Shown here piece after piece: positions 26,486 to 35,574 of a stretch of DNA of 64,000 nucleotides. Made by a program: the position numbers and the translations under genes. The notes beneath the pieces were generated by a model, which saw only the letters and a program-made list of their open reading frames with translations, did not search any database and was not told the origin of the DNA. Source of the stretch: Sphaerochaeta associata (GTDB lineage: Bacteria; Spirochaetota; Spirochaetia; Sphaerochaetales; Sphaerochaetaceae); assembly GCF_022869165.1 (NCBI RefSeq), contig NZ_CP094929.1:496001-560000 (forward strand), given 5' to 3'. Numbering within the stretch: position 1 is the stretch's first letter; every line of letters begins with the position of its first letter.

Positions 26486-28006
26486 ATGCCAAGACAAGTT
26501 GTGTTCATTATGACCGATACCACAAGAAAGGATATGCTGGGCTGCTACGGCGACAGTCGCATGCTGACACCCAATCTCGACAAGCTGGCCGGACAGGGCT
26601 TGCGCTACGAGCAGGCTTACTGCTGTCAGCCTGTCTGCGGACCGGCACGATCGGCCCTGTTTACCGGGACCTTTCCCCACTCCAACGGGGTGGTCTCAAA
26701 CAACCTGCCTTTGGGAGATAATGTTAAGACTCTCGGACAGAGGCTGAGGGACAACGGCATCCAAGCGGCCTATACCGGCAAGTGGCACCTCGATGGCGGG
26801 GATTATTTCGGTTTAGGACAGTGCCCGGATGGGTGGGATCCAGATGCGTGGTACGATATGCACAACTACCTTGAGGAACTTTCTGTAGAAGAGAGGCTTC
26901 GTTCACGAAAGTCCGAAACCGCGTTTGATGAGGACTGGGGGGCGGAAATGACCTATGCCCACCGTGTTTCGAACAAAGCGATAGGGTATGTGCAGGAGCA
27001 TGAAGGCCAGGATTTCTTCCTTGCAGTCTCCTATGACGAGCCCCATGGTCCGTTCATCTGTCCCGCTCCCTTCAACACCATGTACGATGGGTTCTCGTTT
27101 GAAGACAATCCCACCTTCCATGACAGCCTTCAGTCCAAGCCGATGCTCCAGCGCCTGTGGTCGGGGGACGACCTTCACAAGAGTCCCGAGGCGCTGCACG
27201 CGCCCTCGAAGATGCTCTCTCTTTACCTAGGATGCAACAGCTTCGTCGACCATGAGATCGGCAGGGTGTTGGATGAGGTGTATCGTCTTGCCCCGGATGC
27301 CTTGGTCATCTTTACCTCCGACCATGGCGATATGCTGGGCTCGCACCGCCTGCAGGCCAAGAATGCCGCTTTTTACAAGGAGATAACGAACATTCCGTTC
27401 ATTGTGAAGCCGGGCAGAGGCCATGAGCTCAATCGCAATGTCGTGGTCTCCCATCCTGCCAGCCACATCGATGTGACCCCTACGGTGCTGGATTACTTCG
27501 GCATCCCGATTCCCAAGCTTCTTGAGGGAAAAAGCATGCTCGTCCAGTTCGAAGACCCGACGGTTCAAGTCAATGAGCATGTCTATTGTGAATTCACCCG
27601 GTACGAGGTCGACCATGACGGTTTTGGAGGCTTGCAGATGATGCGTTCCATCACCGATGGTCGCTTCAAGCTGACGATCAACCTGATGGACTGCGATGAG
27701 CTCTACGATTTGGATTCTGACCCCCATGAGGTGGTCAACCTGATTGAAGATCCTAGCAGAAGGGAAATCAGAAACAAGCTTCACGACCTGCTGATCGAGC
27801 ACATGGACCGCACCCGCGATGTCTATCGAGGCTATCAGTGGGTTGCCCGGCCATGGCGGAACGACCGTCATCCAAACTGGCAGAACAGCGGCCTGACGCG
27901 CCAGCGTGAGAACGAGGAGTACGAGAGCCGGCAGTGGGACTATGATACCGGCCTTCCGATGGAGAGTGCTGTTCGGGGAAAAAAGCTCTACGATGTGAAG
28001 AAGTAA
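26486..28006 (+). CDS. Cys-type sulfatase, cytoplasmic
   Basis: A 506-residue arylsulfatase-family enzyme. The modification site is Cys51 in CGPARSALFTG (C-x-P-x-R), where the cysteine is converted to formylglycine. Metal ligands are visible in IMTDTTRKDMLGC (N-terminal Asp pair) and TSDHGDMLGSH (DH pair). A Cys rather than Ser at this place is the type matured by anSME; one such maturase lies at 29908. No signal peptide, so it should act on sulfate esters imported by the preceding ABC transporter. The C-terminal region (HPNWQNSGLTRQRENEEY) is family-like for N-sulfoglucosamine/iduronate-type sulfatases, but the substrate is unknown. Confidence 0.92.
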   Translation: MPRQVVFIMTDTTRKDMLGCYGDSRMLTPNLDKLAGQGLRYEQAYCCQPVCGPARSALFTGTFPHSNGVVSNNLPLGDNVKTLGQRLRDNGIQAAYTGKWHLDGGDYFGLGQCPDGWDPDAWYDMHNYLEELSVEERLRSRKSETAFDEDWGAEMTYAHRVSNKAIGYVQEHEGQDFFLAVSYDEPHGPFICPAPFNTMYDGFSFEDNPTFHDSLQSKPMLQRLWSGDDLHKSPEALHAPSKMLSLYLGCNSFVDHEIGRVLDEVYRLAPDALVIFTSDHGDMLGSHRLQAKNAAFYKEITNIPFIVKPGRGHELNRNVVVSHPASHIDVTPTVLDYFGIPIPKLLEGKSMLVQFEDPTVQVNEHVYCEFTRYEVDHDGFGGLQMMRSITDGRFKLTINLMDCDELYDLDSDPHEVVNLIEDPSRREIRNKLHDLLIEHMDRTRDVYRGYQWVARPWRNDRHPNWQNSGLTRQRENEEYESRQWDYDTGLPMESAVRGKKLYDVKK

Positions 28007-28011
28007 CAAAC

Positions 28012-28035
28012 AGGACCGGCTGCAAGGCTGGTCCT
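28012..28035 (+). terminator. Hairpin after the sulfatase gene
   Basis: AGGACCGGC and GCTGGTCCT form a nine-base stem (one G-T pair) with a TGCAAG loop, directly after the sulfatase stop. It closes the LacI/ABC/sulfatase operon; the T tract is poor. Confidence 0.6.
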
Positions 28036-28295
28036 GATTCAAATCCACACCTAGACAAGTCTGTCCTTTTTGTCCATCAACCATACAACTTTCAGCAAAA
28101 TCGCTGAAAATCTGCATTGCTTTCAAATTGGAGCAAGAGCGCACCGAAATATGATCCAATCGTTGTCTGTACTTGACTTCCATAACACCAAGCCAACGAT
28201 TTACGATGGATGGTCGATTAAGAAGCTGGTGGATGATAAATCATACTAAATAAATAGGGAATAACACAAAGATAGAAGCCTCGCTGATTGTTATT
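28036..28295. other. Intergenic stretch without a supported gene
   Basis: About 260 bases, AT-rich towards the right. It has a 45-codon open frame on the plus strand ending at the TAA near 28250 and the 5' part of a minus-strand open frame, but neither has a ribosome site or family resemblance. It may be decayed sequence; I see no clear function. Confidence 0.5.
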
Positions 28296-28376
28296 TTGCA
28301 GGTTTCTTTTTACACTCTCTATAGATATTCCATTGGTTTTTGCAGGTATGACGAAGAGCGACAGCTTTTCTGTCGC
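28296..28376 (+). promoter_or_regulatory. Promoter and 5' leader hairpin of the repeat lipoprotein gene
   Basis: TTGCAG (28296-28301) and TATAGA (28320-28325) are 18 bases apart. In the leader, GCGACAG-CTTTT-CTGTCGC (28358-28376) is a perfect seven-base hairpin ending one base before the AAGG that serves as ribosome site for ATG 28390. It could tune translation. Confidence 0.45.
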
Positions 28377-28389
28377 AAAGGACCCTGAT

Positions 28390-29865
28390 ATGAAACGAAT
28401 CAATGTGGTACGCACGATTTCTCTCGTGCTTCTGCTCTCTACTCTGTTCTTGGGCTGTGCAACCCCTATTGATCAGCAAGCTGTCCCGCCGGTTCCAGCA
28501 GCACCTGTAGAGGTTGAGCAGCAGAGCGAGGCTGTGGCGGTTGAAGAGCCGAAGCTTGCGATGGCCTCCATTGAACTACCTCCACGGTTTATACAATATC
28601 CTCCTGTTGTTCGATATGGAGAGATCATGGGGTTGGTCAATGAGACAGGGTACTCGATCAAGAGTTTCGACCTCTTCAATGACCGGATGTATCTTGCAAG
28701 CACACAAGCGCTGAATATGCTCTCTGAATCTCTTGGCGATGGGGAGCGGATGGTTATCGACCTGACGAAATTCCCTCTGCTCTCTGAAGAGATTCAGAAA
28801 CGTGACGGCTCAATCTTCACCTTCAATGCCAGCGACTGGGACGATGACCTGTATTGGGGGGAGTGGGATCCAAGCGAGGATTCTTGGAATTTGGTGCTTA
28901 CTTCCGATTCTCTGCTTCCGACATCGATGGACATTGATGTTGAATCCTTCGGCCCCTCGATTGTCATAGCCAACCGCAGCGGGTACCCCTTCGAGCGGCT
29001 GTATATTGAGAGGAAGAGCCCGAACGAGATGGATGGCAGTGAAACCAATCTGCTCGGAGAGCAACTGCTTTCAAGCGGACAGTTTGCCCGCATCCAGGTG
29101 GCTGACCTTGCCTACTTGCAGGAGTTCCTGACCTTCGATGCGTATGCAACGCTGACTATTACTGCCTTCGACACTGATGGAGATCGTTATACCCTGCTTT
29201 GGCATCCCACAACCGATGCTTGGTTCATCGAGCTCACCTTGGCAGAGCTGCAGTGGCCCGAGGGCGATCAGTTCTACCTGACGGTACAAAACCAGACCGG
29301 TCAGACGCTTTGGTATCTGTATGCTGTTCCCGACTCCTATTTTGTGGAAGGAGACTATGGTTCAGACCTTCTCGATTGGGACTTGATCTACGACTCTGAC
29401 GAGCTCACTGTGGATTTGGCCCAACTGGACTACCTGGATGAGGCTTTGCAGGGAGATAGCGATGAAGTCATTCACCTCATCGCCAAGGATGCCGATGAAG
29501 TTCTCTATCACAAGGAGTACTATCCCAATCGGGATATCGCTTATGTAGTATTCGAGGCGGAAGCAGCTTTGGAAGAAGCCGAAAGCCTCTCTCTGTACAA
29601 CGATACGCCTGCTGATTTGTGGTTTCTGTACTTGGCTACCGATGAGATGGTGCATGAGAAGAACTTTGGCAACGACCTGCTTCGTGACGGCATCTGGGAG
29701 GTGAAGGAAGAATTCACGTTCAAGGTAAGCCCTGCATTGGTGGAGAATAATCAGGTGTTGCACCTGTATGCCTATGATTACTTGGACAATGAGTACCATA
29801 AGGAGTGGAACGTCAGCGACGGTTGGACCCTTACGTTCAACGCCGATGACTTGAGTACGCAGTAG
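28390..29865 (+). CDS. Lipoprotein with four repeated domains, unknown function
   Basis: A 491-residue lipoprotein: MKRINVVRTISLVLLLSTLF then LGC, so lipidation at Cys23. After a proline/glutamate-rich linker (residues 26-60) come about four similar units of some 90-100 residues, near 80-170, 190-285, 293-390 and 395-491. Each begins with a short strand such as VNETGYSIKSFDLF, IANRSGYPFERLYI, VQNQTGQTLWYLYA or LYNDTPADLWFLYL and ends with a strand such as YHKEYYP or YHKEWNV. Very acidic throughout. I do not recognise the family. It lies between a sulfatase operon and the sulfatase maturase; a link is only positional. ATG 28348, in frame, is an alternative start but gives a poorer signal. Confidence 0.8.
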   Translation: MKRINVVRTISLVLLLSTLFLGCATPIDQQAVPPVPAAPVEVEQQSEAVAVEEPKLAMASIELPPRFIQYPPVVRYGEIMGLVNETGYSIKSFDLFNDRMYLASTQALNMLSESLGDGERMVIDLTKFPLLSEEIQKRDGSIFTFNASDWDDDLYWGEWDPSEDSWNLVLTSDSLLPTSMDIDVESFGPSIVIANRSGYPFERLYIERKSPNEMDGSETNLLGEQLLSSGQFARIQVADLAYLQEFLTFDAYATLTITAFDTDGDRYTLLWHPTTDAWFIELTLAELQWPEGDQFYLTVQNQTGQTLWYLYAVPDSYFVEGDYGSDLLDWDLIYDSDELTVDLAQLDYLDEALQGDSDEVIHLIAKDADEVLYHKEYYPNRDIAYVVFEAEAALEEAESLSLYNDTPADLWFLYLATDEMVHEKNFGNDLLRDGIWEVKEEFTFKVSPALVENNQVLHLYAYDYLDNEYHKEWNVSDGWTLTFNADDLSTQ

Positions 29866-29907
29866 TACTCGCTTGCGAATAATTTCGATACAGGGTATAC
29901 ACAGAAT

Positions 29908-31005
29908 ATGGAAACTCAACGATCGCAGCTGACGATGATGATCAAACCAGCGTCGGCTGCCTGTAACCTTGCTTGTGACTACTGCTTCTACCTCGATACA
30001 GCCCATCATCGAGAAATGGGGGTTCTTCCGTTGATGAAGAACGAGGTTGCCGATGCCATTATCCAAAAGAGCCTTGCAGAGGCAAAGCACTGCAGTTTTG
30101 TTTTCCAGGGTGGTGAGCCAACCTTGGCAGGCTTAGGGTTTTTTGAACGATTTGTAGAGCAGGTTGCTTTGCTCAAGAGTGAAGACCACACTGTTTCGTA
30201 TGCGTTTCAGACCAATGGACTGAAGCTGGACACAACATGGGCGCGTTTCTTCAAACAGCATGGGTTTCTCGTTGGAGTCTCTTTCGATGGAAGTCCGCGT
30301 CTTCACGATCTGCATCGTTTCGACGCTCAGAAGAGGGGAAGCGGCAGGTCGGTTGCAGCAACTATTGCCTTATTGAAGGAAGAAGACGTGCAGTTCAATG
30401 TCCTTTCAGTAGTGACCAACGAACTAGCCCAGAACATTAAACAGGCCTACAGCTACTTGGTCAATCATGAAGTGTACTATCACCAATATATTGCGTGCAT
30501 GGACCCGTTGCAGGATGAGAAGAGCTATCTTTCCCCCCAATCCTACGGCCGGTTCCTCAAGGAGTTGTTCGACCTGTGGTTTGCCTCTTGGCAGCAGGGG
30601 AAGCCGGTTTCAATCCGGTTTTTTGATAATCTGGTGGGGATGCTGCTCGGCTATCCCCCTGAAAGCTGTGATATGGGCGGGGTATGCTCGGCCAACTACG
30701 TCGTGGAGAGCAACGGCACTATCTATCCGTGCGACTTCTATTGCACTGATGACCAACTTTTAGGCTCTATTGTCACCAATTCTTTTGCAGAATTGGACGC
30801 CAGGCGTACAGAGCTTCGGTTCATAGAGGATTCTCCCAATCGCATCGATGATTGTGCCGCGTGCCCATGGCGAGTGCTCTGTCGAGGCGGGTGCAAGCGG
30901 TACCGCAATGAGACGGGATACAAGTACTGCTCCTCGATGCAGGAGTTTTTCCCGTACGCCATCCAGAGGCTTGAGATAGTGGCGCGGTCGGTGCAGAAGC
31001 AATAA
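29908..31005 (+). CDS. Anaerobic sulfatase-maturating enzyme (radical SAM)
   Basis: A 365-residue radical-SAM/SPASM protein. Cys19, Cys23 and Cys26 (CNLACDYC) bind the SAM-cleaving Fe-S cluster, followed by FVFQGGEPTLAG. The C-terminal SPASM region holds the auxiliary-cluster cysteines (CDMGGVCSANY, YPCDFYC, CAACPWRVLCRGGC, CSSM). Members of this anSME group oxidise the active-site Cys or Ser of sulfatases to formylglycine without oxygen, as needed in an anaerobe. Three Cys-type sulfatases are in the window (26486, 38426, 43893). The next gene is a TauE/SafE permease. Confidence 0.92.
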   Translation: METQRSQLTMMIKPASAACNLACDYCFYLDTAHHREMGVLPLMKNEVADAIIQKSLAEAKHCSFVFQGGEPTLAGLGFFERFVEQVALLKSEDHTVSYAFQTNGLKLDTTWARFFKQHGFLVGVSFDGSPRLHDLHRFDAQKRGSGRSVAATIALLKEEDVQFNVLSVVTNELAQNIKQAYSYLVNHEVYYHQYIACMDPLQDEKSYLSPQSYGRFLKELFDLWFASWQQGKPVSIRFFDNLVGMLLGYPPESCDMGGVCSANYVVESNGTIYPCDFYCTDDQLLGSIVTNSFAELDARRTELRFIEDSPNRIDDCAACPWRVLCRGGCKRYRNETGYKYCSSMQEFFPYAIQRLEIVARSVQKQ

Positions 31006-31019
31006 GTCTGGAGGGGTGT

Positions 31020-31817
31020 GTGGAAATACTGTTGGTTGTCATTACGTTTATAGCTACGGTCATCGGTGCCATCAGTGGTATCGGCGGCGGGGTGCTCATC
31101 AAGCCGGTCATGGATGCACTGGTCGATTATCCGGTAGCCACGATCAGCTTTCTCAGCGGCAATACGGTGCTTGCCATGACCGCCGTCTCGTTGCTTCGCA
31201 GCCGCAGGGACTCAATCAAAGTAGATGGCGTGGTGGGAACCCCGCTTGCCATTGGTGGTGCGGTCGGTGGAATTTTGGGAAAGCTGGTATTCTCAGCCAT
31301 CAAGGAGGCGTACCAGAATGATGCGCTGCTCGGCTTGGTACAGAACATCCTGATGGTCCTGCTCACCGTTACGGTGTTCTTGTATATCCTGAACAAGGCG
31401 AGGATCAAGACGCTGGCTGTTCGGAACAAGGCGCTTGCGTTGGCAGCCGGCTTGGTCCTGGGGCTGTTCTCCTCCTTTCTGGGAATCGGGGGAGGGCCGA
31501 TCAACATCATGTTCCTTTCCTACCTGTTCTCCATGGACAGCAAGCATGCGGCACTGAACTCGCTGTACATCATCTTTTGCAGTCAGGTGGCAAACCTCAT
31601 TGCCAATATTGTTCAAAACTGCGTTCCTGCGTTCGATGTGCTGCTTCTGCTCTCCATGATGGCAAGCGGTATTGTCGGTGCAATGACAGGGAGGTCGGTA
31701 TCAAAGAGGTTGGACAACGCACAGGTGGACAAGCTCTTCATGGCCCTGATGGTGGTCATCATCGTGCTCTCGCTGGGCAATGTGGTTAAGTTTGCGGGTG
31801 CTTACCAGGGATTCTGA
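31020..31817 (+). CDS. TauE/SafE family sulfite/anion exporter
   Basis: A 265-residue integral membrane protein with about eight spans in two related halves (VIGAISGIGGGVLIKPVMDA and LGLFSSFLGIGGGPINIM), the diagnostic G-I-G-G-G motifs of TauE/SafE. The family exports sulfite, sulfoacetate or similar anions. Located after the sulfatase maturase, it could remove sulfate or sulfite released by desulfation; this is inference. Start is a GTG at 31020 with GGAGGGG four bases upstream. Confidence 0.85.
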   Translation: MEILLVVITFIATVIGAISGIGGGVLIKPVMDALVDYPVATISFLSGNTVLAMTAVSLLRSRRDSIKVDGVVGTPLAIGGAVGGILGKLVFSAIKEAYQNDALLGLVQNILMVLLTVTVFLYILNKARIKTLAVRNKALALAAGLVLGLFSSFLGIGGGPINIMFLSYLFSMDSKHAALNSLYIIFCSQVANLIANIVQNCVPAFDVLLLLSMMASGIVGAMTGRSVSKRLDNAQVDKLFMALMVVIIVLSLGNVVKFAGAYQGF

Positions 31818-31825
31818 TTTTCAAA

Positions 31826-32485
31826 TCACAGCATGTTTTTCAAAGGCTTGTACAGCAGTGCAAGGAAGAACATCCAAGGGATGAGTGAGAGGATGGAGAA
31901 TACCAAGCCTATCATTCCCGCTGTTGAGGGAATGCTCATCAGTATGCCGCTTATCAGGCCTATGACGCCGATTTCTCTTGGAAGGTCGCTCTTTATGAGG
32001 GCATACGAGATGAGAATCAGGCAGATTCCGTTGAGGATGTAGTAGGAGTTGAAGGCCGTTCCCCTCCACTGCAGGATGAGGGATTCAGCAATGGTCAGCC
32101 AGGTTTGTTGTTCAATAAGGGTGGAGGCTTGTGCGTAGTTACGCTGTGCCTCCCACAGTTCGAAGGCGGGGTTGCTGCTATAGTAGGCTGCGATGCCGAT
32201 GTACCCCAGGAGCAGGGCGATCTGCATCAGGGCACGGTGCTTTTCCTTTAGGATTTCATACAGACCCAGATATACCAGGGCAACCAAGGCGTTGTCGATG
32301 AGGTAGAGCAGGTCCATCTCGATGAGGCCAAGGAACCAGTTGCTTGCAAACAAGTCAAACCAGAGCTTTGCTTCGCTTGGTGGACGGTGCAGGCTGAAAA
32401 CTATAATTTGTGTTGGAATGAGCACCAGCATGGCAAGGCTGCAGAAAGCAGCGGTTTTTCCGAGAAGGCGTGGACTGTTCTCCAT
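31826..32485 (-). CDS. Multi-pass membrane protein, DUF4386-like
   Basis: A 219-residue membrane protein with six or so hydrophobic segments. Length and layout (short N-terminus, LFASNWFLGLIEMDLLYLID, paired C-terminal spans ending in a basic tail) recall DUF4386 proteins, whose role is unknown. Start at ATG 32485 with GGGAGGA upstream. Convergent with the exporter gene with eight bases between; divergent from the sensor kinase. Confidence 0.65.
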   Translation of the reverse strand: MENSPRLLGKTAAFCSLAMLVLIPTQIIVFSLHRPPSEAKLWFDLFASNWFLGLIEMDLLYLIDNALVALVYLGLYEILKEKHRALMQIALLLGYIGIAAYYSSNPAFELWEAQRNYAQASTLIEQQTWLTIAESLILQWRGTAFNSYYILNGICLILISYALIKSDLPREIGVIGLISGILMSIPSTAGMIGLVFSILSLIPWMFFLALLYKPLKNML

Positions 32486-32553
32486 ACACTTCCTCCCTTG
32501 TGTTGAGCAGACGATACAACAGTAGCGCTCCACTGTCTAGGTGGAGGACAACG

Positions 32554-32582
32554 TTGACGCCATCTGAATCGGCCTGTATAGT
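32554..32582 (+). promoter_or_regulatory. Promoter of the sensor kinase gene
   Basis: TTGACG (32554-32559) and TATAGT (32577-32582) are exactly 17 bases apart. Transcription should begin near 32589, only about ten bases before ATG 32599, with no ribosome site in between. Confidence 0.65.
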
Positions 32583-32598
32583 GACTTGCACAAAACCT

Positions 32599-34011
32599 AT
32601 GAAAAGCATTCTTCGTCTTGTCGCACTTAGTTTCATTCTTCTCCTGTTGTTTCTGGGCATCAGTCTCTCGGTTTTCTTTGTCTTGGGAACCTTGCAGGAT
32701 CGTGCGCATCGGGCTTTTCTGGATAAGAACGAGGAGGTTCTCACGCTTTCAAGGACTGTCAGTCAGCTGAACGTCCTTTCCAGCACCATGTTGCGCTCTT
32801 CCTCCACCGAGCTCATTCCCGACTACCGCAATGCCATGGCCTTGCTTGATCAGCAGATTGAGCAGGTTCGCTTGATTCCCGAGGTCGATGCCGATCTCGA
32901 TGCAATACTCAGGAGGCTTGCATACTTCAATGATTACCAGCGGATACTTCTCAATGATTCTTCATTAATCCCCTTTGAGACATTCACCTACATTCGTGAC
33001 AGTGTCATCCAACACCAGATGGCTGTCGATGAGCTGGTTTTGGGAATTTATCGATTATCCAGTGAAACTTTTTCCGCCTATGAAAACCGGCTTGGCACGA
33101 TCGAATACTCGTTCTGGCTTCTGCTGATAGCCAGCATTTTCATGATTGTCCTTACGGGAACCCGTTATGCACGGCGGATCGGGTTGCAGATCAAACAGAT
33201 CCAGCATGCCGCCCATCGGCTTTCAGAACGCGATTGGGCAACAGCCGATATACCCAGTTCCGGGTTTCTTGAATTGGATGAACTTGCCACCGGTATGAAC
33301 AAGATGAAGCGGGAGATTTTACTTTCAATCCAGAAGTTGCACGCACAAGCTGAGAAGGAGAAGGAGCTCGGTGAAAAGCTCATAGAGTCTGAGAAACGTG
33401 ATAAACTGCTGATGCAGGCACAGCTTTCTGCACTTCGGGCCCAGATCAATCCGCACTTTCTCTTCAATGCCCTGGACATCATCGGCAAGGTCGCCTTTCT
33501 CAACAATCCTGAACTGGCTATGGAGTTGATCGAGGCCATCTCCAAGATTCTCCGGTACTCCTTGGACGCTACCGACCAATTGGTGCCGCTTTCTGAAGAG
33601 TTGTCCATCATCCAACACTACCTGTTGTTACAGAAGGTTCGGTTCGGCGAGCGGGTAGTCATCGAGTATGCAGTTGCAGAGGAAGCCAGGCAGGCTCGAA
33701 TGCCGGCAATGTTGCTCCAACCTATTTTGGAGAATTGCTTCAAGCATGGGATGAAAGCACAAGCCTCGTTGCATATACGCCTAGAGGCCGATCTTGAGCA
33801 AGACATATTGAAGGTGGTCGTTCATGATACCGGGGAAGGCTTTGAAACAGGGGAGATTGTGGCCGCCCCTTCCCCTCACATCGGACTGAATAATGTCTCC
33901 TCCCGATTGAGCCTGCGTTACAAGCGGGACGATTTGTTCAGCATAGTCAGCAAGAAACATGCCTTCACCACGGTGACGTTGCGTATTCCCCAGCAAGAGG
34001 AGCCTGCATGA
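32599..34011 (+). CDS. Sensor histidine kinase, YesM type
   Basis: A 470-residue membrane kinase. One span at residues 5-30, an extracytoplasmic domain of about 140 residues, a second span near 175-195 (SFWLLLIASIFMIVL), a HAMP linker, then the His_kinase domain with the phosphorylation site near residue 286 (QINPHFLFNALDIIG) and an HATPase domain (LLQPILENCFKHGM, VHDTGEGFE). It overlaps the response-regulator gene by four bases. YesM/YesN pairs usually sense sugars outside the cell and turn on neighbouring transporters; the TRAP and sulfatase genes downstream are the likely targets. The start has no ribosome site and the leader is very short. Confidence 0.9.
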   Translation: MKSILRLVALSFILLLLFLGISLSVFFVLGTLQDRAHRAFLDKNEEVLTLSRTVSQLNVLSSTMLRSSSTELIPDYRNAMALLDQQIEQVRLIPEVDADLDAILRRLAYFNDYQRILLNDSSLIPFETFTYIRDSVIQHQMAVDELVLGIYRLSSETFSAYENRLGTIEYSFWLLLIASIFMIVLTGTRYARRIGLQIKQIQHAAHRLSERDWATADIPSSGFLELDELATGMNKMKREILLSIQKLHAQAEKEKELGEKLIESEKRDKLLMQAQLSALRAQINPHFLFNALDIIGKVAFLNNPELAMELIEAISKILRYSLDATDQLVPLSEELSIIQHYLLLQKVRFGERVVIEYAVAEEARQARMPAMLLQPILENCFKHGMKAQASLHIRLEADLEQDILKVVVHDTGEGFETGEIVAAPSPHIGLNNVSSRLSLRYKRDDLFSIVSKKHAFTTVTLRIPQQEEPA

Positions 34012-35483
34012 CCATTCTGATAGTAGAGGATGAGCTGATCGAACAGCAGGCTCTTACCAAGATTCTTCTGCAGCTGTATCCCTCCAAGCAGCTGGATATC
34101 CACTATGCAAACGACGGACAGACGGCGGTGGGCATGGCTCGTTCAATTCCTGTCGATATCATATTGCTGGACATCCAGCTGCCGATCTTCAGCGGGTTGG
34201 AGGCGGCCAGAAGAATACGAAGTTGCAACGAGACCGTTGAAATTGTCATGATCACAGCCTACAGCAAGTTCGAGTACGCCCAACAGGCGGTGAAGAATAA
34301 TACGTTCGACTATATCGTAAAGCCCTACTCGATCAAAACCATCCAGACCATGATGGACCGCCTGTTTGAGAAAATTGAGCAGAAGCTTCGCAAGAGCAGG
34401 CAGATTGAGGAAAACCAGAGACTGAAGGCTCTGCTGCAGCATGAGTTTCTGCAAAAGCTCTACCTGGGTTCCGAGTTCTCCGATGAACAGATAGCCGAGT
34501 ATACCGAGTACCTCGACCTTGCCCCTTGTACCTATCTATTGTGCGTGCATATGGTGCAAAGCGGACAGACAGCCCTGTCCAAGTACCTTCCTTCCTTGCA
34601 GGCTTCCTTTGATGTTTCTTTCTATAGTGCTTCCTTTCAGTCCCAATCAGTATGCTTGCTTTTCGCCGAGCAGACGGAAACCCTGCAGGCAGCAAAAAGC
34701 CGGCTGGCCTCCAAGCGAGTCACCGGCCCTGTGGTGTTCAGCGAAATCCAATCCGACTGGAAGCTTCTAAGCAGGGAGTACAAGAGCTTGATGGCCCGCC
34801 TTCCTGTGGATTTGCAGAGCAGCTCATCCTCATCTGAACTGCTCATTTTCAAGATGGCGGATGCAGTGCTCTCAAAAGATGAAAAGCATTTGATGGAGTT
34901 TGCACAGGAGCTGTTGCTCGGCCCTGAGGCGCGCGATTGCAATGAATTGGAGATGCGACACTTTCTGCTTGCCATCGTGCACAAGATCATGGTCCAGGTC
35001 TACTCAATCTCCGAAGTGCAGGTATCTCAGCTATATCGGGAGATTGGATACCCAATCCAACAGGAGGCTGGGGGAGGGTTGCAACAAGCCAAGCATGAGT
35101 TCATTACCTGTCTCACACGTTTTTATGACTATTTTCAAGCCAACCTTACCAGTAGAAATGAACGACTGCTCTCCCAGGTGAAACACAGAATAACTGAGCA
35201 ATATGCCAAGGCTATCTCCTTGGAAGGGCTCTCCTCGGAGATTGGGTTGAGTCCAAGCTACCTCTCCCGTCTCTTTAAATCCCAGGAAGGGATCAATCTC
35301 AAGGACTACATTCTCAATATTCGTGTTGACAAGGCCAAGCAGGCATTGCTTGAGGGGAAAACTGTGGAACAGGCAGGCAGTGAAACCGGGTTCTCCGATC
35401 CTGCCTATTTCACCAAATGCTTCAAGAGGGTTGTTGGTTTGACGCCCCGTGAGTACGTACAGGAGAAGAAGAGACTTTCATGA
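34008..35483 (+). CDS. Response regulator with AraC DNA-binding domain, YesN type
   Basis: A 491-residue regulator. Receiver domain at residues 1-120 (MTILIVEDELIEQQALTKIL; phospho-acceptor Asp in IILLDIQLPIFSG; YIVKPY near its end), a long middle region, and an AraC-type double helix-turn-helix at about 390-488 (ISLEGLSSEIGLSPSYLSRL, EQAGSETGFSDPAYFTKCF). Partner of the preceding kinase (ATGA overlap). It ends 91 bases before the TRAP binding-protein gene. Confidence 0.92.
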   Translation: MTILIVEDELIEQQALTKILLQLYPSKQLDIHYANDGQTAVGMARSIPVDIILLDIQLPIFSGLEAARRIRSCNETVEIVMITAYSKFEYAQQAVKNNTFDYIVKPYSIKTIQTMMDRLFEKIEQKLRKSRQIEENQRLKALLQHEFLQKLYLGSEFSDEQIAEYTEYLDLAPCTYLLCVHMVQSGQTALSKYLPSLQASFDVSFYSASFQSQSVCLLFAEQTETLQAAKSRLASKRVTGPVVFSEIQSDWKLLSREYKSLMARLPVDLQSSSSSSELLIFKMADAVLSKDEKHLMEFAQELLLGPEARDCNELEMRHFLLAIVHKIMVQVYSISEVQVSQLYREIGYPIQQEAGGGLQQAKHEFITCLTRFYDYFQANLTSRNERLLSQVKHRITEQYAKAISLEGLSSEIGLSPSYLSRLFKSQEGINLKDYILNIRVDKAKQALLEGKTVEQAGSETGFSDPAYFTKCFKRVVGLTPREYVQEKKRLS

Positions 35484-35574
35484 CAATAATTTCCTGGTAT
35501 TGGACAATTTTGTCTCTCACTTTTCTTTTGCTGCAGCTTCTACCATGAACCTATCTTTGAATAGGAGTTTGTCT

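Noticed and set aside
27227-28183. Long minus-strand open frame opposite the end of the sulfatase gene
   Set aside because: No ribosome site or family motif; most of it mirrors the sulfatase coding sequence. Only its first part lies in the intergenic stretch.
28116-28250. 45-codon plus-strand frame (LHCFQIGARAHRNM ... IKKLVDDKSY)
   Set aside because: No ribosome site, no family resemblance and no partner fragment nearby; could be a remnant but cannot be supported.
28312-28328. CTCTCTATAGATATT near the lipoprotein promoter, similar to the CTATAG motif at 40017
   Set aside because: The match is short, includes the -10 box itself and lacks the second palindrome arm, so it is probably chance.
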